IMG/VR virus record: IMGVR_UViG_3300027969_000197
Span: 1-40,116 of that record
Direction: 5' to 3' (one strand)
From: a virus
Length of the DNA: 40,116 nt
Below are positions 14,699 through 22,832 of the stretch, piece by piece (within the stretch, counting starts at the first letter, position 1; each line of letters begins with the position of its first letter). The notes beneath the pieces are model-generated. The model did not search any database. It had not been told where the DNA came from and worked only from the letters and a program-made list of their open reading frames with translations. A program made the translations under genes and the position numbers.

Positions 14699-15727
14699 TT
14701 AAATTTTCTTCCATGTTGCAAATTTCATTTTTGCCGAAAGGTCATTGTATGTATTCTCATTTATAATGTCAACAATTTTTTTCGACGTTAGTCCAGCAAG
14801 AATCATATCATTAATATCTTTTTCTGCAATTGTTTCAGGCCATAAACAAACCTTATACCCTTGATCGATTGCCTTTTCTATCTTCTTTACGATTTCCTTG
14901 TTTCGTGGTTCATTATCAAACACAATAATAAAATTGCTCTTATCGGTGTTAACCTGCCTTAAGTTAGAGATAAGATCACTACCAGCAGATGCGATAGCGT
15001 TTGGAATAAACATCGAATCAATTGGGCCTTCTACCACATATATAGGTCTATCCAGTTTGACACTATCTAGACCATAAATCTTTGGCTGATCCTCATCAAG
15101 AATGATCGTGATGTATCGTAGGTTGCTTTCCTTAGCCAGTGAACGACCCTGAAGACCAAAAAACTCTCCATCTTGATCGATGAATGGAATGATCAAACGA
15201 GCCTCATCATTGTCTTCATGCTCAAACTTACCCGGTAGAAAACTGTTCACCCATGCCTTAAAGTTCTTGCAATAAAACAATTTGTGATGCATAGACGTGG
15301 GAATTTTACGACCATCAACATACATACGTGTTGGACCGACAGGATTGAGTAAAGATACTTTTTTGAGTTTCATCAAAGGACTTGACTTCATGAACTTTGG
15401 TTTCTTCATCTTTTCAGCGAAGAGTTCAACATCCGTCTTTTTACGTTCTTGCCCATTAGCAACCATACGCTCTTTGACATATTCATTATATAGACCTTGG
15501 TCTAGATGCTTGACAAGCTTATCGACTGTCATACCAACACCACAGTTGTGACAGCACATCCATGCCTTACCCTTCTTTTCATAGAAGTAAGCACGTGCTT
15601 TTCTCTTATCTGTTTTGGAATCTCCGCAAATGGGACACGAGAAATTATATAAATTCTGTGACTTCTGCTTATAGTTGCGGAGTCTATTGGATATGAAACC
15701 AATATATTTTCTATCTAACCAATCCAC
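14699..15727 (-). CDS. 61: DNA primase, T4 gp61-like
   Basis: The 342-residue protein has an N-terminal zinc finger (Cys31-x2-Cys34 and Cys59-x2-Cys62) and a Toprim domain with 'IYVVEGPIDSMF' (catalytic Glu233). It continues with 'FIIVFDNEPRNKE' near 262-274. T4 gp61 is also about 342 residues and makes pentaribonucleotide primers with the gp41 helicase. The start is GTG 15727, with GGA 6 bases upstream; the nearby ATG is out of frame. It is the first gene after the promoter at 15778-15806. Confidence 0.93.
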   Translation of the reverse strand: MDWLDRKYIGFISNRLRNYKQKSQNLYNFSCPICGDSKTDKRKARAYFYEKKGKAWMCCHNCGVGMTVDKLVKHLDQGLYNEYVKERMVANGQERKKTDVELFAEKMKKPKFMKSSPLMKLKKVSLLNPVGPTRMYVDGRKIPTSMHHKLFYCKNFKAWVNSFLPGKFEHEDNDEARLIIPFIDQDGEFFGLQGRSLAKESNLRYITIILDEDQPKIYGLDSVKLDRPIYVVEGPIDSMFIPNAIASAGSDLISNLRQVNTDKSNFIIVFDNEPRNKEIVKKIEKAIDQGYKVCLWPETIAEKDINDMILAGLTSKKIVDIINENTYNDLSAKMKFATWKKI

Positions 15728-15777
15728 TTGTTTTCCATTATATAAATGATTCGAATATATTTCGTATCAACAATCAG

Positions 15778-15806
15778 ATTATAACAATCCGGCTATAATG
15801 AGTCAA
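15778..15806 (-). promoter_or_regulatory. Sigma70-type early promoter, TTGACT-N17-TATAAT
   Basis: On the minus strand TTGACT (15806-15801) is 17 bases from a perfect TATAAT (15783-15778). Transcription should start near 15771 and give a leader of about 45 bases before the primase GTG at 15727. It should drive the primase-thyX-nrdA-grx-nrdB unit. It lies in the 88-base gap after the lysis block and is the best consensus promoter in the window. Confidence 0.88.
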
Positions 15807-15815
15807 GGAGAAAGG

Positions 15816-16298
15816 TTAGCCCCCGAAAAGTACTGGTAGTTTGAGATGATTGAAGAGAGTTCCGATAACAATACCGCCGCCAACGAGCATCCACATCCAC
15901 TTTTCCATGCGTGTCATACGGTCATTTAGTACCTTATGCTGATCTGTACCTTCTTTACTAAGTTGTTCAATTTTACCAGCAATCTTGTTATATCCATCAT
16001 CCATATCTTCCTGTAGTCCTCTTTCTACATTTTCAATACGAATATAAACATCTTTGATACTTTTATCTGTTTCGCTACGACGAGTTTCAACCATCTTCTC
16101 TAATCTCTCTTGAACTTTTTCTTGAAACTCAAGACGATTGCCTTGAACTGCTAATAGCTGAGATACAGCCGTTGACACTTCTGTTAGTTTTTCAATAGTA
16201 ACGTCAAGACGGTCCACCAAAGTTCCGACTTGTGCCATATCTTTTTGTAGGGAAGCTACGTTCTCTGATAACTTCTTAACGTCACTATCTGTTGTCAT
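15816..16298 (-). CDS. Coiled-coil membrane protein of the lysis block
   Basis: The 160-residue protein is a long heptad coiled coil (about 5-125). A single C-terminal membrane segment follows, 'WMWMLVGGGIVIGTLF', preceded by 'RMTRMEKW'. The stop is followed by the promoter region, so it ends the late lysis unit. Its start overlaps the holin-like gene stop. Proteins of this layout near holins in T4-like phages lack a known role; an antiholin or lysis accessory role is an inference from position. Confidence 0.75.
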   Translation of the reverse strand: MTTDSDVKKLSENVASLQKDMAQVGTLVDRLDVTIEKLTEVSTAVSQLLAVQGNRLEFQEKVQERLEKMVETRRSETDKSIKDVYIRIENVERGLQEDMDDGYNKIAGKIEQLSKEGTDQHKVLNDRMTRMEKWMWMLVGGGIVIGTLFNHLKLPVLFGG

Positions 16299-16546
16299 TG
16301 TGCTGTCGAAGCCCCCGCTATACCATTAGGAGCAAACTTCTCAATGCCTGTAAAGCCAAATCCTGCGATCACGATATACATTACTGAATCAAGAAGTTCT
16401 TTATCTACATGGTATCCATAGAATAGATTGGCAACGAATGCCACTCCCAACAATACTGCAAAAAGAAATGTGATTACTCTTTTTGAAGAAGGCGATCCCT
16501 TACCATCAGCAAGTACGCCCTTAATGTAATCGATTACGCTCTTCAT
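16295..16546 (-). CDS. Holin-like membrane protein with two transmembrane segments
   Basis: The 83-residue protein has two hydrophobic segments ('VITFLFAVLLGVAFVANLF' and 'VMYIVIAGFGFTGIEKF'). They are separated by a short polar loop and preceded by a charged, Ser/Lys-rich N-terminus. Length and topology match class II phage holins, and spanins lie immediately upstream. A holin would permeabilise the inner membrane at lysis time. AGGGACA precedes the ATG. No endolysin gene is in this window. Confidence 0.7.
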   Translation of the reverse strand: MKSVIDYIKGVLADGKGSPSSKRVITFLFAVLLGVAFVANLFYGYHVDKELLDSVMYIVIAGFGFTGIEKFAPNGIAGASTAQ

Positions 16547-16555
16547 TGTTGTCCC

Positions 16556-16855
16556 TTACTTTTTCTTGCGTGGCTTCTTTACGATAGCCTTAGCTTGTGT
16601 TACTGCATCAGTAATCTGATCGTTAACAGCCTTTACTTCTACCTTGACAGCTTCTTCAGCTTTATGAATAGAAGTTTCTACAGCCTTTACTTCTGTTTTG
16701 ATAATTTCTTCAACTTTATTAATTGAAGCTTCAACAACAGCTTCGACATTTTTTGCGATAGTTTTTTCTTCTTCAATGATTTCCTTAAATTGCTCAACGA
16801 TAGTTGGGCCTTTAGTTGTATTGAAGAAAGCTTTAATTTTTTCCCATAGACTCAT
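16556..16855 (-). CDS. Amphipathic Lys/Glu/Ala-rich protein of the lysis block
   Basis: The 99-residue product is almost wholly helical with imperfect repeats ('TEVKAVETSIHKAEEA', 'VEVKAVNDQITDA') and a basic tail (KKPRKKK). The N-terminus 'MSLWEKIKAFFN' is an amphipathic helix that could touch a membrane. It overlaps the outer spanin gene (ATGA). It looks like a coiled coil or apolipoprotein-like chain; role unknown. Confidence 0.75.
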   Translation of the reverse strand: MSLWEKIKAFFNTTKGPTIVEQFKEIIEEEKTIAKNVEAVVEASINKVEEIIKTEVKAVETSIHKAEEAVKVEVKAVNDQITDAVTQAKAIVKKPRKKK

Positions 16856-17043
16856 TTTGGTTCACCTTTTTCTGTATTGTTAATAATAACGGAAGTCTTA
16901 TTGACTTTAATCGTATTTAGTTCTTTAGGTGCTTTCATAAGAATTTCTGGTGGCTCTGGCATGTAAGCCTGTGGCACTAGACGTGTCTTACCAGCACATC
17001 CCATGAGCAACACTAAAGGTAATAATATAATCAACCTTTTCAT
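16852..17043 (-). CDS. Outer-membrane spanin lipoprotein (Rz1-like)
   Basis: The 63-residue protein starts MKRLIILLPLVLLMGC, a signal peptide ending in the lipobox L-M-G-Cys16. Mature residues follow with prolines (VPQAYMPEPPEI) and a polar tail. Lipidation at Cys16 would anchor it in the outer membrane to join the inner spanin for envelope fusion. ATG 17043 has AAGGGG about 8 bases upstream; ATG 17049 is also possible. It follows the i-spanin gene directly as separate overlapping genes. Confidence 0.85.
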   Translation of the reverse strand: MKRLIILLPLVLLMGCAGKTRLVPQAYMPEPPEILMKAPKELNTIKVNKTSVIINNTEKGEPK

Positions 17044-17045
17044 AA

Positions 17046-17561
17046 TCATTTCCCCTTTGGTGCTTTAAGGTTAGCAGCATCAATCGCTGTTTTATTATCT
17101 GCAATCCACTTTTGTAGACTGATTAGTTGCTGTTTATTCTCGTGGCATACTGCATAGTTACCAATCACAACTGCTAATGCAGAGTTATCCATTATACCGG
17201 ATGGTGACTTATCAGATGCTAAGATTGCATCAGGATTAGCTAGTCTGGCAGAAGCATCGTGAAGTTCAATCCAGCCATTAGACATATCATGCTGTGGTTC
17301 CATCTTTGCAGTGGCAGTCTTATAGATGATTTCTTTGTCATGAATTGTGTTGACACGATCAACATATTCGGTTACAACTTTACTTGAGATGGTTGCATTT
17401 TCTGTCTTAAGCTCAGAGATTTGTTTCTCTGCTTTGGCATGATAGTTAGCAAGTTCAATCTCTGCATGTGCGGAGCCTTTCATATACCCCCAACCAGCAG
17501 CACCCAATATAATAAAGATAATAGCAAGAATTTTAACAGGGAATGGGATCATACCAAACAT
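17046..17561 (-). CDS. Inner-membrane spanin (Rz-like)
   Basis: The 171-residue protein has one N-terminal transmembrane segment (about 7-25, 'FPVKILAIIFIILGAAGWGY'). A periplasmic coiled coil follows (about 30-75, 'EIELANYHAKAEKQISELKT'), then the 'IGNYAVCHENKQQLISLQKWI' block typical of phage Rz/i-spanin proteins. It would pair with the lipoprotein encoded downstream to disrupt the outer membrane. AAAGGGAAA precedes the ATG. Confidence 0.85.
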   Translation of the reverse strand: MFGMIPFPVKILAIIFIILGAAGWGYMKGSAHAEIELANYHAKAEKQISELKTENATISSKVVTEYVDRVNTIHDKEIIYKTATAKMEPQHDMSNGWIELHDASARLANPDAILASDKSPSGIMDNSALAVVIGNYAVCHENKQQLISLQKWIADNKTAIDAANLKAPKGK

Positions 17562-17562
17562 A

Positions 17563-18081
17563 TTAGTTTCCCTTTCGGAATTGCTCTAGTGATTTACGCT
17601 TGAGAGGTTGATTGCTCTTCTTATACTTTTCAATTGCTTTAGGGAACATTGGAGGAGCATCACCCTTGTTAGTTCCATATACAGCAGGACCAGTTGAATT
17701 TACTGGTGCTCCACTAGCATCTTCAGTGGTAATACCAGCATGTTTCTCAGCAGATTTTTTAAATTCAAGACCAAAAAACTTTAACTTACCATGCTTATTT
17801 GAAGCTTTCCATCCTGCTTGTTTGTCACTACCAGTATGCATAAATGGTTTTACGTATGGTTTATTATTCGACTCATTTACATCTTCACTTTGAAGATAAT
17901 TAGCAGCAGTTGTGATATAGTCTTCAGCCAAGGTAATTTTTGATTGAACCCATTCAGGAAGATTTGTATCAGGGCTTAGCATGTCATGAATCTTCTGAGC
18001 ATTTCTCATAACACTCTTAAGCTGTGACATGGCCATATCACCTTCGTAGTCGTATTCGCCTTTATCTACAGATTTTGCCAT
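17563..18081 (-). CDS. Conserved virion-associated-type protein with 'SQLKSVMRNAQ' module
   Basis: The 172-residue protein has an N-terminal helical module, 'EYDYEGDMAMSQLKSV' and 'PEWVQSKITLAEDYITTA'. This is widespread among head- and tail-associated proteins of T4-like cyanophages and relatives. The second half is low-complexity and basic, ending 'KKSNQPLKRKSLEQFRKGN'. Function unknown, but the module suggests a virion component. Its start overlaps the upstream stop (TAATG). Confidence 0.75.
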   Translation of the reverse strand: MAKSVDKGEYDYEGDMAMSQLKSVMRNAQKIHDMLSPDTNLPEWVQSKITLAEDYITTAANYLQSEDVNESNNKPYVKPFMHTGSDKQAGWKASNKHGKLKFFGLEFKKSAEKHAGITTEDASGAPVNSTGPAVYGTNKGDAPPMFPKAIEKYKKSNQPLKRKSLEQFRKGN

Positions 18082-18464
18082 TAAATTTTCCTTAAAACTT
18101 CTACAATATGACTGTCCATTGAAATGTCACTGCTATAATACAATCGGTTTTCTACCACAATTTTATCAGGCATATGACCAAGCATGACAATGAATGGCTT
18201 TAAATATGAATAATGACCTTCAAGCTTCAGAAACAACATTCTTGTTGTAGCTTCGCCAAAAACATTGTATAATATAATTAAATGATTTAGTATTAAACGC
18301 TCACGCAACTCACTAGTTTCGTGATATTTAACAAATAATCTTTTAAGATACTTAAATCTTTTTAAGTCATCATAGAATTCTGTTGTATCATGACACTGCG
18401 GATTGTCGTAATGTTTCGCAGCAAATAATACAAAGTTATTCGAGTCAAGCTTTTCATAATTCAT
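18081..18464 (-). CDS. Conserved T4-superfamily protein of unknown function
   Basis: The 127-residue protein begins MNYEKLDSNNFVLFAAKHYD, followed by 'YDDLKRFKYLKRLF' and 'LRERLILNHLIILYNVFGE'. This pattern is strongly conserved among T4-like phages of cyanobacteria and alphaproteobacteria. No catalytic motif is evident; it is probably an all-alpha protein. It begins just after the terminator of the structural gene at 18517-19119, with a TATAAAAA box 7-14 bases before its ATG that could be a weak late promoter. Confidence 0.78.
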   Translation of the reverse strand: MNYEKLDSNNFVLFAAKHYDNPQCHDTTEFYDDLKRFKYLKRLFVKYHETSELRERLILNHLIILYNVFGEATTRMLFLKLEGHYSYLKPFIVMLGHMPDKIVVENRLYYSSDISMDSHIVEVLRKI

Positions 18465-18480
18465 GCTTTTTTATACTTAA

Positions 18481-18505
18481 TAAAAGGGGTGGCCTAAACC
18501 ACCCC
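18481..18505 (-). terminator. Rho-independent terminator of the structural gene
   Basis: On the minus strand GGGGTGG-TTTAGG-CCACCCC forms a 7-bp GC-rich stem with a 6-base loop (18505-18486), followed by TTTTATT. It sits 12 bases after the stop of the gene at 18517-19119. Confidence 0.9.
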
Positions 18506-18516
18506 ATATTTCAAAA

Positions 18517-19119
18517 TTAGAATAATGTTCCGTCACCATCACCAGTGATTGAACCAGCGGCAACTAAAGTCTCTAGCTGAACACGTCCTGCACGACCACC
18601 AGCAACAGCAGTAAATACTGCGTTACTACCAGTTGTTGCACCACCAGTTGAGTTCGCTACAGTGATAGCTGTAGGTGCTGCTGTAATAAATCCAGCACCG
18701 CCTGATGTGATTGATGTTGAAACGATATTACCTGATGCATTGGTTGTAATAACAGCAGTAGCATTGGAACTGACTAGAGTACCACCACTAGGAGCTACTG
18801 TAACGATATCACCGTTTGTGTAGAGCTTACCTACAGTAGCAACAGTGAGAGTTGCAAGATAACCAGTGAATGCTGTTCTTGTATTCCAACCAGCGTGTGC
18901 TGCCTTCGTACCACCAGAAACAGTATTACCCGCTTCAACAGTACTAATGCCGAATGTACCAAATGCCTTTTTCATTGCAACGCCATTATTAAGGAACACA
19001 CCAAAAGTTGTGTTACCAAAAACATTGTTTGCATTAGCAGCAGATGGTGTTAAGTTTACTAGTGATGCAGCAAAAAGTGGTGAGTTATTTGCTCTATCGA
19101 TCATGCCCAATTGGCTCAT
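18517..19119 (-). CDS. Virion structural protein with Gly/Ser-rich inserted domain
   Basis: The 200-residue protein starts MSQLGMIDRANNSPLFAASL and ends with 'GGRAGRVQLETLVAAGSITGDGD'. These blocks are conserved in a small structural protein of T4-like cyanophage relatives. Between 'AHAGWNTRT' and 'GGRAGRV' lies a domain of about 75 residues ('YTNGDIVTVAPSGG', 'ITSGGAGFITAAPTAITVAN'). It resembles the G-x-GY-x-PxVTI repeats of phage tail/fibre proteins, so this copy looks extended by an inserted beta module. It has its own late promoter and terminator, implying high late expression. Confidence 0.82.
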   Translation of the reverse strand: MSQLGMIDRANNSPLFAASLVNLTPSAANANNVFGNTTFGVFLNNGVAMKKAFGTFGISTVEAGNTVSGGTKAAHAGWNTRTAFTGYLATLTVATVGKLYTNGDIVTVAPSGGTLVSSNATAVITTNASGNIVSTSITSGGAGFITAAPTAITVANSTGGATTGSNAVFTAVAGGRAGRVQLETLVAAGSITGDGDGTLF

Positions 19120-19153
19120 TTTTTCTTCTCCGTTTAGAAATTGTTTCTTGTAA

Positions 19154-19161
19154 TATTTATA
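19154..19161 (-). promoter_or_regulatory. T4-type late promoter TATAAATA
   Basis: A perfect TATAAATA box reads on the minus strand at 19161-19154, 35 bases before ATG 19119, with GGAGAAG as ribosome binding site in between. T4-like late RNA polymerase (gp55/gp33) uses this octamer as its only required promoter element. Confidence 0.85.
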
Positions 19162-19164
19162 ATA

Positions 19165-21702
19165 TTAGCGTTCTGTCTCTACAGTAATTCTTTTATCCTT
19201 GTGCTCTGGATGTGACTTAAGGAACCTTGCTTTGGCTTCCTCTGCATTCTTTGCCCAAGTTGTTGTAGCGATATACCTGCCACCTACTATAATATGTAAT
19301 GGCTTATGATCCCTCTTTTTGCCATAGGCTTCTTCAATAGTATCAACTTCTTCAGTTTCTACTGATTCATTCTTGGCACCATAGTATGCACCAAGCGCCA
19401 TTTTAATACGTTCTTTCTTTGTTTTACCTTCAAAGCGAGGGTCTTTTGACTTAACAAAGTCTTCGATGTATTTAGCAGTACCCATAGAAGGATTTAGCTT
19501 CTCTTCAATTGTCTCTTCCTTACGAACCATCTTGAAGTCTTGTGTGTCGAGCCTACCATTCTTGTTCTTGTCAAGCTTATGTTGATCACCAACTAAAGGT
19601 TTATCAATCTTCTTTACTCTTGCATATGACGGTGCTTTTTCATCTGAATATCTTTTACCAATTAAATGCTTATAATTAGTTCTATTGAATTCATTATCGA
19701 CCACCTCGACTTCTTCTTTAATACCATGAGTTCGATCAGCTAGGTCAGAAGTCTTATGATATGTACCGTCATCAATTGTCTTAATAGAAGTGCCAGGCTT
19801 GAAGCTATGAAGAACATCACTTTTACCGTGAATCATTGTTGGCCATGCACCAATTAGAGCAGCAGTGCCATTTTTGACACGCATAACATCTCCATCCTTA
19901 ATTTTATCGCTAGTCTGAGTGTGGTCATATACTTCGTCATGATCCATGTGACGTAGATCATGAACTTTAGGAGTATGTTCTTCACGCTTCTTACGTACAT
20001 GATTTTGATAATCTTTCGAGTTCTGCTTTTCAGCTTTATCACTAGCTATTTTATAAATTTTTAGACGAGAATCTGACATTGGTCCTTTTAAAGGTGGGTC
20101 TATTCTCCAACCCGAAGCAGTGGCGCTATCATCTACACGATGATTGAAATGATTGTTAAAGGTTTTAGATAACCAGCTACTACGTATTTTATGACTAATT
20201 TCATCAAGTTCGACTTCTTCATTCTTAGCAGTACGAACAGCAGGACCGCCTGTAGCCTTCTTCATTTCATCTTCATGCTTCTTCTTACGCATGTAAGCAG
20301 GAACAGTACCGTCTACAGCATCCTTTTCTTTCATCCAAGGCTCTAAAGCTTCTTTTTGAAGAGAACCATTCTTAGGACGATAGTTCTTTACTTCATACTC
20401 AGCAGTATGAGTAGCGTCTTCTCTACCTTCCTTGCCTTCGCCATGATAAGAAACTGGACCTTCACCCATATGCTTACCACCTTCATAGTGATGAACTTGA
20501 TATTCGTTGTAATCTGGATTAAAACGAACTTCTGCGTGATGACCATCTTTGCCTTGATGCTTTGAAATTAGACGAGTGCCTTTGATTGGGCTTTCAGCCT
20601 TGGCTTCATCAATCTTTTCAGCATCTTTTTTGGCCTTCATTCTTTCATCAGAAGCAGCCATAGCTGCTCTAATAGCAGCATTGCCTTTTAAAGGCTTAGG
20701 CTTGCTAACTGTTACATCTTTGCCATCAACTCTTTTAATTGTGTATGGATTTCTACCTTGAGAATAATATGCTTCGTCAAGTTCAGCTTCTTCATTATAA
20801 GAATAAGTTTTCTTCTTAGGCTCGTTGCTTTGATTCTTTTTAACATAATTCATTGCTTCGATTTCTGATGGGAATGATCTATGAAAAGTATTGCCTTTAT
20901 GAACGGTGTGTTGGCCAAGAACCTTTTTATATGTCAATTCAGTTCCTCTGGACTTTGGAGCATTATAACCACCGCCCTTTTCTTCACCTTCTTCAATTTC
21001 AACTTCTTCGCCCATGCCATGCTTCTTCCAATCAGGATGGCCATCCTTTGTAAGGTGCTTTACGTTAGGAAAAGTCTTCTTTGTTTCTTCAGCATTCTTT
21101 TTTGCAGCGTAGCCAGATGAACCCTTTAGAAGAGCGTGAATATTCCTTGCTGCTTTAGGACTGATCTTTTTACCAGAACGATTTGAAGAACTGATTGCCT
21201 TGTTTACAGCAACCTCATCATAAGCTTCATTTGTCTGTGAATCTCTTTCGGCTCTAAGCTTTCTTGCGAAGGCAAATGCTCGAACTTTTGAACCAAACTT
21301 CTTTGGATGTTCTGGTTCATCTTTACGTTCTTGCCATTTTGCTTCTGGAAAGTCTTTTTTATATTCATCGTCAGGCTTATGCATTAGTTTTACTTTATAA
21401 TGAATTCTATCAACATTATCATCATTCCTATAGCCATGAACTACATAGCCATTTCCAATAGTGCCAGATACTCTTTGGCCAGGCTTTTTATAATCGCCCT
21501 TTGGCGGCTTTTTAATATAAGCTTCAGTCTTCATTTCAGCATTTTCATCGTCGGCTTTCTTTTCAGACTTTTCATTGTCCATTTTTCCACAAGAGCAATT
21601 ATTGTCGCACTTACATGCTTTCTTCTTGCCTTCCATGACACCACGAACGTCAGCAAGTAGGCTCTTTGATAGACTGTCTAGGTAGTTATTATTCTTGATC
21701 AT
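19165..21702 (-). CDS. Large modular head-associated protein with processing-site-like linkers
   Basis: The 845-residue protein is a string of small basic modules separated by acidic linkers. The linkers end in Ile/Leu-x-Glu: IEE 236-238, LDE 308-310, IDE 364-366, LDE 499-501, IEE 732-734, IEE 789-791. T4 prohead protease gp21 cuts after Leu/Ile-x-Glu, so these look like processing sites. Recognisable modules are an EF-hand-like loop 'DKNKNGRLDTQD' (711-722) and 'KKERIKMALGAYYGAKNE' (about 762-778). A Cys cluster 'CKCDNNCSCG' lies near 30-39. ATG 21702 is preferred to TTG 21714 because GGAG lies 7 bases before it. Confidence 0.8.
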   Translation of the reverse strand: MIKNNNYLDSLSKSLLADVRGVMEGKKKACKCDNNCSCGKMDNEKSEKKADDENAEMKTEAYIKKPPKGDYKKPGQRVSGTIGNGYVVHGYRNDDNVDRIHYKVKLMHKPDDEYKKDFPEAKWQERKDEPEHPKKFGSKVRAFAFARKLRAERDSQTNEAYDEVAVNKAISSSNRSGKKISPKAARNIHALLKGSSGYAAKKNAEETKKTFPNVKHLTKDGHPDWKKHGMGEEVEIEEGEEKGGGYNAPKSRGTELTYKKVLGQHTVHKGNTFHRSFPSEIEAMNYVKKNQSNEPKKKTYSYNEEAELDEAYYSQGRNPYTIKRVDGKDVTVSKPKPLKGNAAIRAAMAASDERMKAKKDAEKIDEAKAESPIKGTRLISKHQGKDGHHAEVRFNPDYNEYQVHHYEGGKHMGEGPVSYHGEGKEGREDATHTAEYEVKNYRPKNGSLQKEALEPWMKEKDAVDGTVPAYMRKKKHEDEMKKATGGPAVRTAKNEEVELDEISHKIRSSWLSKTFNNHFNHRVDDSATASGWRIDPPLKGPMSDSRLKIYKIASDKAEKQNSKDYQNHVRKKREEHTPKVHDLRHMDHDEVYDHTQTSDKIKDGDVMRVKNGTAALIGAWPTMIHGKSDVLHSFKPGTSIKTIDDGTYHKTSDLADRTHGIKEEVEVVDNEFNRTNYKHLIGKRYSDEKAPSYARVKKIDKPLVGDQHKLDKNKNGRLDTQDFKMVRKEETIEEKLNPSMGTAKYIEDFVKSKDPRFEGKTKKERIKMALGAYYGAKNESVETEEVDTIEEAYGKKRDHKPLHIIVGGRYIATTTWAKNAEEAKARFLKSHPEHKDKRITVETER

Positions 21703-21723
21703 TTTCTTCTCCAATTGATATGC

Positions 21724-21731
21724 TATTTATT
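21724..21731 (-). promoter_or_regulatory. Possible variant late promoter AATAAATA
   Basis: AATAAATA (7 of 8 bases of the late octamer) reads on the minus strand 22 bases before ATG 21702, in the short gap ahead of the large modular head protein. An identical variant precedes the Dps-like gene. Confidence 0.4.
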
Positions 21732-21746
21732 TTTTTTTGTTATGAA

Positions 21747-22352
21747 TTAATCGTCATCGATAATCTTGAGCTTACGTTGAGCTTTCAATGATCTTTTGAT
21801 CAAAAAGTTCTTCACGTTGTCAACATCACGGTCACTATTACGGTCTGTGGTATAGTCCTTAGATGGCGTATTAAATCTGCTGTCATTCTCAGGCGATTTT
21901 TCTTGATCTGGTTCAATCTCATTGCTTGGATATTTACCAGTTTGTCCTTTGAGATAGCTCATAGAATCATCAACAATATCACCAAATTGTTTTTCCATCT
22001 TCAAGGCTTTGGCAAGATACATTACCTTATCTGCATGTTCTTGTGCAGTCTTGGCAGCTTCAGGTGAAGTATAACCTTTTACCTTGGCAGTCTTATGAAG
22101 AGCAAATAGTTGATCAAGATGAATAGCAGCCTGTTCAGCACTATTAGAATCTGTTTCTTTTGGTAGATTTGAATAAAGCTTCTGTGCCTTATTTGACATT
22201 TCAAATGCTTTGGTATTATATGAACCAACAGCAATCTGATCATTCATATCAGTCTCAGGTCCACCGCCAGGAGCCTGATTGTTCTTAGCTCTCAGTTCTT
22301 TCTTCTCTAAAATTTCTCTCACAAATGATGCAAGCGATTTGTAATTGGCCAT
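21747..22352 (-). CDS. Hypothetical helical protein of the head gene block
   Basis: A 201-residue, highly charged protein starting MANYKSLASFVREILEKKEL. This amphipathic N-terminal helix resembles the targeting peptides of phage internal head proteins. The middle is helical ('AIHLDQLFALHKTAKVKGY') and the C-terminal third is disordered and acidic/basic (EPDQEKSPENDSRFNTPSK). It lies between the Dps-like gene and the large modular protein, so a packaged head protein is a reasonable inference. No family recognised. Confidence 0.75.
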   Translation of the reverse strand: MANYKSLASFVREILEKKELRAKNNQAPGGGPETDMNDQIAVGSYNTKAFEMSNKAQKLYSNLPKETDSNSAEQAAIHLDQLFALHKTAKVKGYTSPEAAKTAQEHADKVMYLAKALKMEKQFGDIVDDSMSYLKGQTGKYPSNEIEPDQEKSPENDSRFNTPSKDYTTDRNSDRDVDNVKNFLIKRSLKAQRKLKIIDDD

Positions 22353-22353
22353 A

Positions 22354-22794
22354 TTAGCCCCTCTTTACAGTTGAACGAAGCATCCATGATTGCTTTTCGT
22401 AATCATCAATTAGACCTTCAAGGAAATTTAAAACACCATGTTGCTTTAGTTCATCAGCAGTTGCACATGCAATCTTTGCAGTAGCAAGAACCTTGCCGTT
22501 ATCACCATAGAGACGATTAATCATCTCAAGTGCAATAGGAACAGTTGTCTCATCTTGAATTGATGTTAGCTCTTGAAAGCGTCCGAATGAAGCAGGGGTA
22601 TATGAATCTAGAGCACGAATGTGTTCTGCAACCAAATCCACATCATCAGCAGCCTTTTCATAGATACCACCAAACAAACCGTGATATTGTGGAAAATCTG
22701 GTCCTTCCACATTCCAGTGGTAGTTTTGAGCTTTTAGACCATACGCATAAACATCAGCCAATAATTTCTTCATTTGTTCAATTAATTCATTCAT
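22354..22794 (-). CDS. Dps-like ferritin-fold protein
   Basis: The 146-residue four-helix protein keeps the Dps intersubunit ferroxidase ligands with exact spacing: His26 ('QNYHWNVEG'), His38 ('QYHGLFGGIYEK'), Asp53 and Glu57 ('DDVDLVAEHIRALD'). These correspond to E. coli Dps His51, His63, Asp78 and Glu82. Dps proteins form 12-mer cages that oxidise iron with peroxide and protect DNA. It lacks the Lys-rich N-terminal tail that binds DNA in E. coli Dps. It lies among late head genes behind an AATAAATA box and AGGA. Confidence 0.9.
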   Translation of the reverse strand: MNELIEQMKKLLADVYAYGLKAQNYHWNVEGPDFPQYHGLFGGIYEKAADDVDLVAEHIRALDSYTPASFGRFQELTSIQDETTVPIALEMINRLYGDNGKVLATAKIACATADELKQHGVLNFLEGLIDDYEKQSWMLRSTVKRG

Positions 22795-22821
22795 GGTATT
22801 TCCTGTTAATTAGTTGTTTGT

Positions 22822-22829
22822 TATTTATT
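22822..22829 (-). promoter_or_regulatory. Possible variant late promoter AATAAATA
   Basis: AATAAATA on the minus strand lies 28 bases before the ATG (22794) of the Dps-like gene in a 38-base intergenic gap. It differs from the late consensus at one base. Confidence 0.4.
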
Positions 22830-22832
22830 GAA

